Origin: Caulobacterales bacterium
GTDB lineage: Bacteria; Pseudomonadota; Alphaproteobacteria; Caulobacterales; Caulobacteraceae
Assembly: GCA_019510435.1 (NCBI GenBank)
Contig: JAEKKJ010000009.1
Location: 248,001-312,000, forward strand
Direction: 5' to 3'
Length of the DNA: 64,000 nucleotides
A model generated the notes under the pieces. The model was not told the DNA's origin. It searched no databases and saw only the letters and a list, made by a program, of their open reading frames with translations. The stretch's first letter is position 1. Each line of letters opens with the position of its first letter. Of this stretch, positions 8,701-17,689 are shown one piece after another. A program made the position numbers and the translations under genes.

Positions 8701-8747
8701 TGAGCCGCAGCGCGGCCGGCGCTGGCGCGCGGTGGCTGGAGGCGCTC

Positions 8748-8956
8748 CTACCTCCCCCGCGAAGCGGCGGGAGGGGGACCAGTCGCCGAGCGGAGCGAAG
8801 AGCGGCTGGTGGAGGGGGCGAGGTCAAGCGCCGCGCTCAACACCGTCTGATCGTTCCGTCGAGCTTGAGGCTCATCCCCTCCACCCCCCGCTCTACACCC
8901 CGCTGGCGCCGACGTCGGCGGGCGGTCCCCCTCCCGCCGCTTCGCGGGGGAGGTAG
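8748..8956. repeat. Long palindromic intergenic repeat, family R1, copy 2
   Basis: The arms 8748-8780 and 8924-8956 are the same perfect 33-bp inverted pair as in copy 1, with a more diverged interior. The two copies are in tandem, about 142 bp apart. The rest of the gap up to the gene at 9106 shows no ORF I can support. Confidence 0.85.
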
Positions 8957-9105
8957 ATGCGCCCGCTACGGAAACCAAAGCGGTTCCACGCCCAAATTCC
9001 CCCTGGGGGCGAATGCGCTTGGCGGTTCGGCGAATGTCGTTAACCAATTCCGCGGATGCACGCGCCGATTGTGGCGTTACGCTTCGACAACGGCTGGGGG
9101 CCGCT

Positions 9106-9789
9106 ATGAAACTGACTTCGATGGTCGCGGCGGTCGCCTGGGTGACGCTGGGTGCGGGCGCCGCGAACGCGGCGACGACCACCTACACCAGCTCGGCGGC
9201 GTTCAACGCCGCGATCGCCGGCAACGCGGTCATCGAGGACTTCAGCAGCGGCACGGCCGGCCAGGTCATCGCCAACGGCGGAACCTTCGACGGCGCCACC
9301 TATACGACGAGCGGCGGCGCCGCGCTGGACGGGACCATCATCACCAACCAGTTCAACAGCTTCAGCGGCGTGAGCCTGGGCGGCTACCAGGCCGGCGGCG
9401 CGGCGCAGTTCTTCTTCGGCGGCGACGGCGTGACGGTGACCTTCGCCGCGCCGGTCTATGCGGTCGGCGTGTTCTTCAACGTGAATGCGAACTCGGGCGA
9501 TTTCGTCGTGACCGCGGCGGGCGGGACCGCGACCGCGGGCAGCGGCGTCTACGACACCAGCACCTTCGTCTTCGCCGGTCTGGTGTCGGACACCAGCTTC
9601 ACCAGCGCCACCTTCTACAGCTCCGACGGCGGAACCCACACGGCCTCCTACAACATCCCGGAAATCATCACCGCGCCGGCCGGGGCCGCGCCGGAACCGG
9701 CCACCTGGGCCATGATGCTGATGGGCTTTGGCGGGCTGGGCGGCATGCTGCGCCGGCGCCGCGCGTTCGCGGGCGCCGCCACAGCCTGA
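9106..9789 (+). CDS. PEPxxWA-CTERM secreted protein
   Basis: The 227-residue protein has a signal peptide (MKLTSMVAAVAWVTLGAGAANA), a Gly/Ala/Thr/Ser-rich beta-type body, and the C-terminal sorting signal PEPATWAMMLMGFGGLGG followed by LRRRR. Such tails are recognised by exosortases, which anchor or process extracellular proteins, often with exopolysaccharide. No exosortase gene is in the window. The ATG at 9106 gives the signal peptide directly; an in-frame ATG 31 codons upstream adds an unlikely leader. The partner ligand or function of the body is unknown. Confidence 0.85.
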   Translation: MKLTSMVAAVAWVTLGAGAANAATTTYTSSAAFNAAIAGNAVIEDFSSGTAGQVIANGGTFDGATYTTSGGAALDGTIITNQFNSFSGVSLGGYQAGGAAQFFFGGDGVTVTFAAPVYAVGVFFNVNANSGDFVVTAAGGTATAGSGVYDTSTFVFAGLVSDTSFTSATFYSSDGGTHTASYNIPEIITAPAGAAPEPATWAMMLMGFGGLGGMLRRRRAFAGAATA

Positions 9790-9816
9790 TCGGCGTCCCG
9801 ACCCCCTACCCTGCCC

Positions 9817-10635
9817 CTACCCCCAGGCCCCGGCCGCGGCGGCGGCGCGCGCGTAGTCTCCGAAGTCGCGGGCCGGGCGGCCCAGGGCCCGCGGCACGCC
9901 GTCGGCGGTGGCGACGTTGCGCCCGTCCAGCACCACGGTGAAGAGCTCGAGCAGCAGCTGCACCACCTGCTCCGGCGCATAGGGGCGGAGGCCCTCGGCG
10001 AAGGCGTCCGCGCCGATCTGGCGGTAGGCGAGCGGCCGGCCCGTGGCTTCGGCGATCTCGGCGGCGGCCTGGGTGAAGGTGAGCGCGCGCGGGCCGGTCA
10101 CCTCATAGGCCTGGCCCAGGTGACGCGGGTCGGTCAGGGCGGCCACGGCCACCTCGGCGATGTCGTCGGCGTCCACGAAGGGCTCGGGCACGTCGCCGGC
10201 CGGCAGGGCGATCTCACCGGCCATGACGCCCTCCACCAGGTAGCCCTCGGAGAAGTTCTGGGCGAACCAGCTGGCCCGCACGATGGTGCAGGGCGCGCCG
10301 CTGGCCTGCAGCGCCTGTTCGGCCGCCTGGGCGCCCGGCTCGCCGCGGCCCGAGAGCAGCACCACCTGCTCCAGCCCCGCGTCCTGCGCCAGCTGGCCCA
10401 GCAGCGCCATCGCCGCCGCAGCGCCCGGCACGGCGAGGTCGGGCTGGAAACTCACATAGGCTTTCGAGGCGCCCTGCAGCGCCGCGGCCCAGGTCTGCGG
10501 CTGGTCCCAGTCGAAGGCCGGGATGGTGGAGCGCGAGGCCACGCGGGTGGGGATTCCGCGGGCGCGCAGCTGCGCCTCGACGCGCGCGCCGGTCTTGCCG
10601 AGGCCGCCGAGGATCAGGACGGGAAGCTGAGTCAT
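9817..10635 (-). CDS. NmrA-like NAD(P)-binding protein
   Basis: The 272-residue product has an N-terminal Rossmann motif in the form VLILGGLGKTGARVEAQLRARG and the layout of NmrA/HSCARG or NAD(P)H:quinone-type atypical SDRs: substrate-side VRASWFAQNFSEG and DDIAEVAVAALTD. It lacks the YxxxK pair of classical SDRs, as usual for NmrA-like members, which often act as redox sensors or quinone reductases. It is divergent from the TetR gene at 10737 across a perfect palindrome, so it is very likely that regulator's target. Confidence 0.85.
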   Translation of the reverse strand: MTQLPVLILGGLGKTGARVEAQLRARGIPTRVASRSTIPAFDWDQPQTWAAALQGASKAYVSFQPDLAVPGAAAAMALLGQLAQDAGLEQVVLLSGRGEPGAQAAEQALQASGAPCTIVRASWFAQNFSEGYLVEGVMAGEIALPAGDVPEPFVDADDIAEVAVAALTDPRHLGQAYEVTGPRALTFTQAAAEIAEATGRPLAYRQIGADAFAEGLRPYAPEQVVQLLLELFTVVLDGRNVATADGVPRALGRPARDFGDYARAAAAAGAWG

Positions 10636-10660
10636 TTGGGCGTTTCCTTCTGGTATATGT

Positions 10661-10681
10661 AATACGAGAAGTTCTCGTATT
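10661..10681. promoter_or_regulatory. Perfect palindromic operator between NmrA-like gene and tetR-type gene
   Basis: AATACGAGAA and its exact complement TTCTCGTATT flank a single G. A further partial site, CTCGTATTTTGCGAG, lies at 10700-10714. This AT-rich island in GC-rich DNA, placed in a divergent promoter beside a TetR regulator, is a convincing TetR operator and the -10 region may overlap it. Confidence 0.85.
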
Positions 10682-10736
10682 TGCGAAACCCGATAAACCC
10701 TCGTATTTTGCGAGTCAAGCAGGCTCGGACAGGCGC

Positions 10737-11384
10737 GTGGCGACCCAGAAGGCGGACAAGGCGGCGATCGGCGAGGGCGCCTTGGGCGCGGCGCGGCCGC
10801 GGCTGGCGCCGACCCAGCAGCGCAGCCGCGAGCGGTTCGAGAAGATCCTGGCCGCCGCTGCGGACCTGATGGCGGAGAAGGGCGGCGAGGCCTTCCGCAT
10901 GAGCGACATTGTCCAGCGCACGGGCGTGCCGTTCGGCTCGCTCTACCAGTACTTCCCGGACAAGACGGCGGTGATCGGCACCCTGGCCGAGCGCTACAAC
11001 GCGGTCGGCCGCGAGTGCGTGGCGCGGGACCTGGCCGACGTGGCGGCGCCGGACGACCTCTATCCGGCGCTCTGCCGGATCGTGGACAGCTACTACCAGA
11101 TGTTCCTGGACGAGCCGGTGATGCGCCACATCTGGCAGGCCACCCAGGCGGACCGCGCGCTGCAGGCCCTGGACGAGGAGGACGGCGCGTTCCTGTCGGG
11201 CCTGCTCTGCGAGGCGGTCCGCCGCGTGGCGCCGCAGACGCCGGACGCGACGCTGGAGACCTTCTCGCAGCTGATCATGACCCTGGCCGCGGCGGCGGTC
11301 CGCCACGCCATCACCCTGGACGCCGAGGCGGCGGGCCGGTTCCTGGGGCTGTTCAAGGCGATGCTGCCGAGGACGCCGCCGTGA
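10737..11384 (+). CDS. TetR/AcrR-family repressor, divergent from NmrA-like gene
   Basis: The 215-residue product has a helix-turn-helix at about residues 48-67 (MSDIVQRTGVPFGSLYQYFP), the typical TetR N-terminal signature, followed by an alpha-helical ligand domain. The GTG start at 10737 is chosen because the palindromic operator ends at 10714. It probably represses both itself and the oxidoreductase at 9817-10635; the inducer is not evident. The 168 bp after its stop (11385-11552) hold nothing I recognise. Confidence 0.9.
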   Translation: MATQKADKAAIGEGALGAARPRLAPTQQRSRERFEKILAAAADLMAEKGGEAFRMSDIVQRTGVPFGSLYQYFPDKTAVIGTLAERYNAVGRECVARDLADVAAPDDLYPALCRIVDSYYQMFLDEPVMRHIWQATQADRALQALDEEDGAFLSGLLCEAVRRVAPQTPDATLETFSQLIMTLAAAAVRHAITLDAEAAGRFLGLFKAMLPRTPP

Positions 11385-11552
11385 GCGGGGGCGCCTACTG
11401 AGCGGCGAGCCGCGGCGGTCTATTGGGAGGGCGCACAGGTGCTGCGTTCGCTGATCCGACTTGACGGCTCAGCTTGGTCTCGTTGACCTCGGGCACGCGC
11501 TTGGATCGCCAAATTCTGGCCCGGTACTCCATCCTCAAGGCGGGAGCCTGGA

Positions 11553-12839
11553 TTACCGGCCGCGCCCCGCCACTTCATAGAGCGCGACGTGGCCTACGCC
11601 GCTCAGCGACATGCGAGCGTTGGGCAGGAACGCCAGGACGTTCGAGCTGGAGTCGGCGGCGCACAAGGTTTGCACCACCGCGCCGATGCGCGTCGACACC
11701 AGGCCCACGCGTGGCCAGGCATCCGCCGCGTCCTCGGGAAGGCCCACCAGCGCCAGCGACCCATCCGCGTTCAGCGCCGGGACTGGATAGGTCCAGAAGT
11801 CGGTCACCGTAGCTCGCAGCTCCCAAAGCCGCTCGCCGGTCTCCAGGTCGTAGAGGGCGGCGAACGACCCCTCCACCGGCGTCGGCTTGGGACAATTCGG
11901 ATTGCGCTCGCAGATCATTCCCGAGGCCTGGAGCGAGGGCGTTATCAGGACGCGACGGCCATCCGCGCTCAGCGCCACGCCACCAGCGGCGGCGGGCCCG
12001 CCGGGAATCGGCGCCAGCCGCGGCGGCCGACCCTGGTCGAGGATCACCCATGGGCCGCGCGCCACCTGCACCACGGCGCGCAGCCTTCCGTCCGGGCGGA
12101 CGACGACCGCCGCCGCCGGCCGGAAGAGCGCGTAGTCGGAGCCGTCCCGGCGCGGCCTCACGCCCGGGATCCTGTCGAAGCGGAAGGTCGCCAGCACCCG
12201 ACCGCGCACCGCGTCGATGAAGGCGAACGCCGGCTCCGGGTTCTTCCGCTCCGGCCGGTAGAGCCCACCGCGCGTCCCGAACTGCGCCAGCGCAAGGCCC
12301 CTGCCCCCGGCCCACTGAAGGCTATCGAGCTCACCCGATGGATGGCTGAGCCTCGGCAGTCGCTCGACGCGCCCGTCGCGCCAGATGCGCAGCGGCTGCC
12401 AGCCGCCCAGCGCCCAGCCGCCCCGCGGATACATCCGCGGCTGGCTGGCCCCGAACACCGCCCGCGAGTCCGCCTGCCAGGCGAACGGCATGGGTGCGGC
12501 GCCGCCGTACCCGACCTCGACGACTTCCGGCAGCCCCACGACCTGCGGCGGCGACCCCGCGGGCTCCGGCCCGAACTGCAGCCCAAGCCGGTGTCGGACC
12601 GTGAAATAGGCCGCCCCATCCGGGGAGACCTGCGGCACGGGACGATCGTCCAACTCGGCGGCCACGAAGCTGGCCTTGTGCACGCCGGCGAGCCGGGCGG
12701 GACCGGACTGCGCGGGAGTCAGCCGCGCCTCGCCATATGGCCGCTCCGCACAGGGCGTCGTTCCGGCCGGCGCCTCCCCCGCCAACGCCAGGGCGACAAC
12801 CGTCCCACGAAGCCAGGCCACGACGATCCGCATCCGCAC
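11553..12839 (-). CDS. Exported beta-propeller-like protein of unknown function
   Basis: The 428-residue protein begins with a hydrophobic signal sequence (IVVAWLRGTVVALALAGEAPAG) and contains recurring blade-like segments with the patterns VSPDGAAYFTVRH, LSADGRRVLITPS and LNADGSLALVGLP, as in WD40/PQQ-type or TolB-like propellers. It has few cysteines (CERNPNC). I see no catalytic motif. It stands alone, convergent with the TetR gene and divergent from the DUF998 gene at 13013. Several competing plus-strand frames are shadows; codon bias and the signal peptide favour this one. Confidence 0.65.
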   Translation of the reverse strand: MRMRIVVAWLRGTVVALALAGEAPAGTTPCAERPYGEARLTPAQSGPARLAGVHKASFVAAELDDRPVPQVSPDGAAYFTVRHRLGLQFGPEPAGSPPQVVGLPEVVEVGYGGAAPMPFAWQADSRAVFGASQPRMYPRGGWALGGWQPLRIWRDGRVERLPRLSHPSGELDSLQWAGGRGLALAQFGTRGGLYRPERKNPEPAFAFIDAVRGRVLATFRFDRIPGVRPRRDGSDYALFRPAAAVVVRPDGRLRAVVQVARGPWVILDQGRPPRLAPIPGGPAAAGGVALSADGRRVLITPSLQASGMICERNPNCPKPTPVEGSFAALYDLETGERLWELRATVTDFWTYPVPALNADGSLALVGLPEDAADAWPRVGLVSTRIGAVVQTLCAADSSSNVLAFLPNARMSLSGVGHVALYEVAGRGR

Positions 12840-13012
12840 AGCCTACGCACGGGATGGTTGTCCAACCGTCAAGTCGCACGCCGAAACGAGCGCCCCGTCG
12901 TGGAAATCGCGACCCGGCCTGCCCGTCCCGCGTCCGACTCCGGACCGCGACCAAGAGCCTTGCGGCCACCCTTCGGGCGCATCATCCTCGCCGGGTGGCG
13001 TGAGGGGCGAGG

Positions 13013-13630
13013 ATGCGGGATTCCAGGTTCCTGTTCGGGCCGCTCGGGGCGCTGGTCCTGCTCGTCGGCGTCGGGGGCCTCGCGCTCCTGGTCCCGGGCT
13101 ATGATCCCGTCCGTCAGACGGTCAGCGAGATCGGCGAGATGGGCTCGCCCATGCGGATCCCCTTCGCCGCCATGCTCTGCGCCGTGGCGGCCTGTATCCT
13201 GGTCTGCGCCGCCGCGTTGCTGGACCTGGCCAAGGCGACGGGCCGCTCGCGCTGGCCGGCCTATCTTACGGCGTTCATGGCGGTGGCCGCGACCGGTGTG
13301 GGGATCTTCGCCTTCCCGCACCCGCTGCACAACGTCTTCGGACTGTCCGAGCTCGTCGGCTACCAGGCGCCGCTAGTGCTGGCCCTGACCTGGCGGCGCG
13401 ATCCGTCGGCGGCCGAGGTGGTCCGGCTCTCCGGCTGGATGACGGCCGTCGTCTGGGCCACGATCCTCATCAACCTCGTCCCCATGTTCCGCGACCCGGT
13501 GATCTGGCCGCACCTGAAGCCGGTCTATGGCCTGGCCCAGCGGGCGCTGTTCGCCTCGTGGTTCGCCTGGGTCGCGACGGTGGGCGCGCAGCTCTATCGC
13601 ACTCCGCGCCGCTCGGCCGCGCCCGCCTAG
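13013..13630 (+). CDS. DUF998-family integral membrane protein
   Basis: The 205-residue protein has about six membrane segments, the first being LFGPLGALVLLVGVGGLALLVPG. The segment GYDPVRQTVSEIGEMGSPM matches the conserved region after the first helix of DUF998 proteins (usually xYDPxxxxISELG). The family has no firmly established function. It appears monocistronic, and is followed by the R2 repeat at 13721. Confidence 0.8.
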   Translation: MRDSRFLFGPLGALVLLVGVGGLALLVPGYDPVRQTVSEIGEMGSPMRIPFAAMLCAVAACILVCAAALLDLAKATGRSRWPAYLTAFMAVAATGVGIFAFPHPLHNVFGLSELVGYQAPLVLALTWRRDPSAAEVVRLSGWMTAVVWATILINLVPMFRDPVIWPHLKPVYGLAQRALFASWFAWVATVGAQLYRTPRRSAAPA

Positions 13631-13720
13631 GCGAAGCCTCTCTCCCGCGCAGGAGGGCGGGCCGAACAAACACAGCCCGCACCGGAAAGCGCGAAAGCGC
13701 CGGCAGCCCTGCGGCCCACC

Positions 13721-13889
13721 CCAACTTAAATCTCATGGCGGTCAGTTTGCCTCGGGGCCTGGCGATCTCAAGGACGGCCCGCAGGGCCGCCGCGGCGCGG
13801 GCGCGCAGAGCGCGCTCCTTGACATCGCCAGGCCCCGAGGCTCGCATCTACCGTGAGATCTATGCCCCGGTCCCCATCGGGACGATGGG
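13721..13889 (-). repeat. Repeat family R2, full copy with internal hairpin
   Basis: This inverted copy of the 8618-8700 element contains a long internal stem: CCTCGGGGCCTGGCGATCTC (from 13750) pairs with the complement ending at 13840, with one mismatch and a GC-rich loop. The region 13631-13927 between genes is otherwise without a supportable ORF, although the repeat happens to be open on the minus strand. Confidence 0.8.
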
Positions 13890-13927
13890 TCGGCGCACTG
13901 TCGTGGCGTTGAAGATGGGAATGCAGC

Positions 13928-14275
13928 CTATCCCGTCGGAAACTCACCGGCGTGGCTAGCGGGCGCCTGTCGATACACGCTCTTGAGCGCTTCGTACTCG
14001 CGGTCTGAAAGGTCGCATAGGCGCCGTCTCACATAGTCCGGCAGCAATCCGGTCAAGATCCACACGGGTTTCCCAGACAGGGCCACCTGCTCCGACCCAT
14101 TCGATGCGGCGACCTCAAGCGCATGGAGCGCCATTTCAAGCAACGCGGCATCGTTGCCGTCGAACTCATCCGGCCACTCGCCTTCATCTCGGGCGGACGT
14201 AGCTTCCTGCCGCGACAGTCCTTGCCGGGCTGCAGCGACGAGGTGAGGCAAAGCCTCCTGGGGTACGACCAGCAT
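13928..14275 (-). CDS. Orphan hypothetical protein, lower GC
   Basis: The 115-residue soluble, acidic protein begins [20 protein letters not shown] and ends near [22 protein letters not shown] do not recognise the family. Its codons are visibly less GC-biased in the third position than neighbouring genes, it lies between a repeat and dxs, and no operon partner is present. It could be a recently acquired gene or the solitary half of a toxin/immunity type pair; neither is shown by the sequence. Confidence 0.5.
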   Translation of the reverse strand: MLVVPQEALPHLVAAARQGLSRQEATSARDEGEWPDEFDGNDAALLEMALHALEVAASNGSEQVALSGKPVWILTGLLPDYVRRRLCDLSDREYEALKSVYRQAPASHAGEFPTG

Positions 14276-14368
14276 CAGGCCCGCCTAGGAGTTCAAAGTT
14301 GAACGTTGCGCAAGCGCCAAAACGGTTCGAGGCCAGGCGCCCGAACGAGCACCTAAAGCGCCCGCCCC

Positions 14369-16285
14369 CTACGCCCGCCGCCCCGTCGCGCTCGCGTTGT
14401 CCACGCCCAGGGCCGCCAGGGCCCCGCGCACGATGCCCTCGGCGTCCAGGCCGGCCTGGGCGTACATCGCCTCGGGCTTGTCGTGGTCCTGGAAGATGTC
14501 GGGCAGGGTCAGGGTGCGCACGCGCAGGCCGCGGTCCAGGGCGCCGTGCTGGGCCAGGGCGTGCAGCACGAAGGCGCCGAAGCCGCCCATCGCGCCCTCC
14601 TCCACCGTGATCAGGGCCTCGTGCTCGCGGGCCAGGCGCAGGATCAGGTCCAGGTCCAGCGGCTTGGCGAAGCGGGCGTCGGCGACGGTGGCGGAGAGGC
14701 CGCGGGCCGCCAGCATGTCGGCCGCCTTCAGGCTCTCGGAAAGGCGCGTGCCGAACGACAGGATGGCCACCGCCGTCCCCTCGCGCACGATGCGGCCCTT
14801 GCCGATCTCCAGCGGGGCGGCGAGCTGCGGGATGGCCACGCCCAGGCCCTCGCCGCGCGGATAGCGGAACGCCGAGGGGGCGTCGTCGAGCGCGACGGCG
14901 GTGGCGACGGCGTGCGCCAGCTCCGCCTCGTCCGACGGGCCCATGATCACCATGCCGGGCAGCTGGCCCAGGTAGCCCACGTCGAACGAGCCGGCGTGCG
15001 TGGCGCCGTCCGCGCCCACGAGGCCCGCCCGGTCGATGGCGAAGCGCACGGGCAGGCCCTGGATGGCCACGTCGTGCACGACCTGGTCGTAGCCGCGCTG
15101 CAGGAAGGTGGAATAGATGGCGCAGAACGGCTTCATGCCGTCCGCGGCCAGGCCGGCAGCGAAGGTCACCGCGTGCTGCTCGGCGATGCCCACGTCGAAG
15201 GTGCGGTCGGGGAACGCCTGGCCGAAGAGGTCGAGCCCGGTGCCGGACGGCATGGCCGCGGTGATCGCTACGATCTTCGGGTCGATCTTGGCGTGCTTGA
15301 CCAGCTCCTCGGCGAAGACGCGGGTGTACTGCGGCGCGGCCGCCTGGCCCTTGGCCTGCTTGCCGGTGACCACGTCGAACTTGACCACCCCGTGGTACTT
15401 GTCCGCCGCGCTCTCGGCCGGGCCATAGCCCTTGCCCTTCTGGGTCACCACGTGGACCAGCACCGGCCGGTCCTCGATGCGCCGGGCGTTCTGCAGCACG
15501 TGCACCAGGGCGTCCATGTCGTGGCCGTCGATCGGGCCCACATAGTAGAAGCCCAGCTCCTCGAAGAAGGTGCCGCCGGTGACCATGCCGCGGGCGTATT
15601 CCTCGGCCTTGCGGGCCGCCTCGCGCATCGGCCGCGGAAACACCTTGGTCACCGCCTTGCCCAGGTTGCGGATCGACTGGTAGCCGCCGCCGGAGACCAG
15701 CCGCGCCATATAGGCGCTCATCCCGCCCACCGGCGGGGCGATGGACATGTCGTTGTCGTTGAGGATGACAGTCAGCTGGCGGGTGGTCTCGCAGGCGTTG
15801 TTCATCGCCTCATAGGCCATGCCGGCGCTCATCGAGCCGTCGCCGATCACCGCCACCACCTTGTTGTCGCGCCCCTCGGCGTCGCGCGCCGCGCAGAAGC
15901 CCAGGGCGGCGCTGATCGAGGTGGCCGCATGGGCGGCGCCGAACGGGTCGTATTCGCTCTCCGAGCGCTTGGTGAAGCCGGACAGGCCCCCGCCCTGGCG
16001 CAGGGTGCGGATGCGGTCGCGCCGGCCGGTTAGGATCTTGTGCGGATAGGCCTGGTGGCCCACGTCCCAGATCAGGATGTCCCGCGGCGTCTCGTAGACG
16101 TGGTGCAGCGCCACCGTCAGCTCGACCACGCCCAGCCCCGCGCCCAGGTGCCCGCCGGTCTGCGACACCGCCTCGATGGTCTCCGCGCGCAGCTCGTCGG
16201 CCAGCTGGCGCAGCTGCGGGATCGAGAGGCTGCGGGTGTCTTCCGGCGAGGCGACCGTGTCGAGCAGAGGGGTTTCAGGCGGCAT
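14369..16285 (-). CDS. dxs: 1-deoxy-D-xylulose-5-phosphate synthase
   Basis: DXS condenses pyruvate and glyceraldehyde-3-phosphate, the first committed step of the MEP isoprenoid pathway and the source for thiamine and pyridoxal. The 638-residue product carries the thiamine diphosphate motif [17 protein letters not shown] with the distant asparagine in [16 protein letters not shown], the glutamate-bearing [14 protein letters not shown], and the transketolase C-terminal domain ([18 protein letters not shown]). It lies 47 bp downstream of ispA, so xseB-ispA-dxs is a probable operon, an arrangement common in proteobacteria. Confidence 0.98.
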   Translation of the reverse strand: MPPETPLLDTVASPEDTRSLSIPQLRQLADELRAETIEAVSQTGGHLGAGLGVVELTVALHHVYETPRDILIWDVGHQAYPHKILTGRRDRIRTLRQGGGLSGFTKRSESEYDPFGAAHAATSISAALGFCAARDAEGRDNKVVAVIGDGSMSAGMAYEAMNNACETTRQLTVILNDNDMSIAPPVGGMSAYMARLVSGGGYQSIRNLGKAVTKVFPRPMREAARKAEEYARGMVTGGTFFEELGFYYVGPIDGHDMDALVHVLQNARRIEDRPVLVHVVTQKGKGYGPAESAADKYHGVVKFDVVTGKQAKGQAAAPQYTRVFAEELVKHAKIDPKIVAITAAMPSGTGLDLFGQAFPDRTFDVGIAEQHAVTFAAGLAADGMKPFCAIYSTFLQRGYDQVVHDVAIQGLPVRFAIDRAGLVGADGATHAGSFDVGYLGQLPGMVIMGPSDEAELAHAVATAVALDDAPSAFRYPRGEGLGVAIPQLAAPLEIGKGRIVREGTAVAILSFGTRLSESLKAADMLAARGLSATVADARFAKPLDLDLILRLAREHEALITVEEGAMGGFGAFVLHALAQHGALDRGLRVRTLTLPDIFQDHDKPEAMYAQAGLDAEGIVRGALAALGVDNASATGRRA

Positions 16286-16332
16286 GAACGCGGACGTCCT
16301 CGGACTTGGCCCGGGCTGAAAGGGACCGGGGG

Positions 16333-17211
16333 CTACTGACGGCGCTCTAACACGAAATCAACGCTCTCCCGCAGGAAATCAGCCCGCCCGCCGAAGGGAT
16401 CCAGGTGGGATTTCGTCTGCGTCTTCAGCAGATCCAGGCGGCTGCGCGCCGCCTCCACGCCCAGCAGCGTCACGAAGTTGGCCTTGCCCTTGGCGGCGTC
16501 CTTGCGGGCCGCCTTGCCCAGGGTCTTGGCCTCGCCCTCGGCGTCCAAGAGGTCGTCGACGATCTGGTAGGCCAGGCCCAGGTCGTGGGCGAAGGCCATC
16601 AGGGCGTGGCGCTCGCCGTCCTGCGCCCGGGCCAGCACCAGCGGCAGCTCGAAGGCGCAGGCGATCAAGGCGCCGGTCTTCAGGCGCTGCATGCGGGCCA
16701 CCCCGCCGATGTCGTCGCGCACGCCCAGCATGTCGATCATCTGCCCGCCGGCCATGCCCCGCGCGCCCGACGCCAGGGCCAGGCGGGTCACCAGCTCGGC
16801 GCGCACATTGCCGTCGGGGTGGGTGTCGGGATGGGCCAGGATCTCGAAGGCGGCGGTCTGCAGGGCGTCGCCGGCCAGCACCGCGGTCATCTCGTCATAG
16901 GCCTTGTGCACGGTCGGTCGGCCGCGGCGCACATCGTCGTCGTCCATGCACGGCAGGTCGTCGTGCACCAGGCTGTAGGCGTGGATGCACTCCAGCGCGC
17001 AGGCCGAGCGCAGCACATAGCCCTCGTCCACGTCGAAGATCCGCCCGGTCTCCATGGCGAAATAGGTCCGCAGCCGCTTGCCGGGCCCCAGGGCCGCATA
17101 GCGCATGGCCTCGGTCAGCCGGCTCTCGGGGCCGTCGGCGCGCGGCAGCAGCTCGTCCAGGGCCACGGTGACCAGGTCGGCGGCCTCGGCCACGCGGCGG
17201 GCCAGCTCCAT
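16333..17211 (-). CDS. ispA: Polyprenyl (farnesyl/geranylgeranyl) diphosphate synthase
   Basis: It elongates DMAPP with IPP to farnesyl or geranylgeranyl diphosphate for quinones, hopanoids and carriers. The 292-residue protein has the first Asp-rich motif in [21 protein letters not shown] and the second in QIVDDLLD, plus KTGALI. The ATG at 17211 overlaps the xseB stop in ATGA; much longer in-frame extensions run through xseB and are not real. The product chain length cannot be read with confidence from the residues before the first motif. Confidence 0.95.
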   Translation of the reverse strand: MELARRVAEAADLVTVALDELLPRADGPESRLTEAMRYAALGPGKRLRTYFAMETGRIFDVDEGYVLRSACALECIHAYSLVHDDLPCMDDDDVRRGRPTVHKAYDEMTAVLAGDALQTAAFEILAHPDTHPDGNVRAELVTRLALASGARGMAGGQMIDMLGVRDDIGGVARMQRLKTGALIACAFELPLVLARAQDGERHALMAFAHDLGLAYQIVDDLLDAEGEAKTLGKAARKDAAKGKANFVTLLGVEAARSRLDLLKTQTKSHLDPFGGRADFLRESVDFVLERRQ

Positions 17212-17465
17212 CAGCCGAACTCGGCGGGCTCGACGCCCACGGCGCCGCCCTGGGCCCCGCCCGCGCCCATCACGATCTTCTCGACCCGCAGGCTGGCTTC
17301 CTTGAGCTTGGCCTCGCAGTGCGCCTTCAGCGCCGCGCCGCGCTCGTACATCTTGATGGAGTCCTCCAGCGGCGCCTGGCCGCTCTCCAGCCGCGCGACG
17401 ATCTGCTCCAGCTCGCCAAGCGCGGTCTCGAAGCTCATGGCGGCGATTGGGGCGGGTTCGGACAT
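17211..17465 (-). CDS. xseB: Exodeoxyribonuclease VII small subunit
   Basis: XseB binds the large subunit XseA to form the single-strand-specific exonuclease VII. The 84-residue helical protein shows the family core [38 protein letters not shown]. It is the first gene of xseB-ispA-dxs and overlaps ispA by one codon edge (ATGA). The short Gly/Ala tail is variable in the family. Confidence 0.95.
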   Translation of the reverse strand: MSEPAPIAAMSFETALGELEQIVARLESGQAPLEDSIKMYERGAALKAHCEAKLKEASLRVEKIVMGAGGAQGGAVGVEPAEFG

Positions 17466-17504
17466 GCAATTTCTTTAGTGGTGCGAAACGAGAGGGTCCA
17501 TCCC

Positions 17505-17687
17505 TCCCTCCCTTGATGGGGACCTTCCCTCCCTTGATGGGGAGGGACAGGCGGCGCAGCCGCCAGGGTGAGGCGGCCACGACCGGGCTCGGCGCTTGAT
17601 CGACTATCCCTCACCCTGATCGCTTCGCGATCTGTCCCTCCCCATCAAGGGAGGGAGGGCGCCTGTCCCTCCCCATCAAGGGAGGGA
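17505..17687. repeat. Nested inverted repeat between xseB and phosphatase gene
   Basis: CCCTCCCTTGATGGGGAGGG at 17527-17546 and its complement at 17636-17655 are extended by CAGGCG-like inner arms, and each side has a second partial copy (17505-17522 and 17663-17687). A third pair, CAGGGTGAGG against CCTCACCCTG, lies inside. The whole gap 17466-17689 is occupied by this structure. It is a different family from R1 and R2. Confidence 0.8.
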
Positions 17688-17689
17688 GA

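Noticed and set aside
8386..8703. Short ORF with CEPRGLAAMRFKLG end
   Set aside because: It is made of repeat R1 and R2 sequence; a similar string recurs in the minus frame of the 13721-13889 copy.
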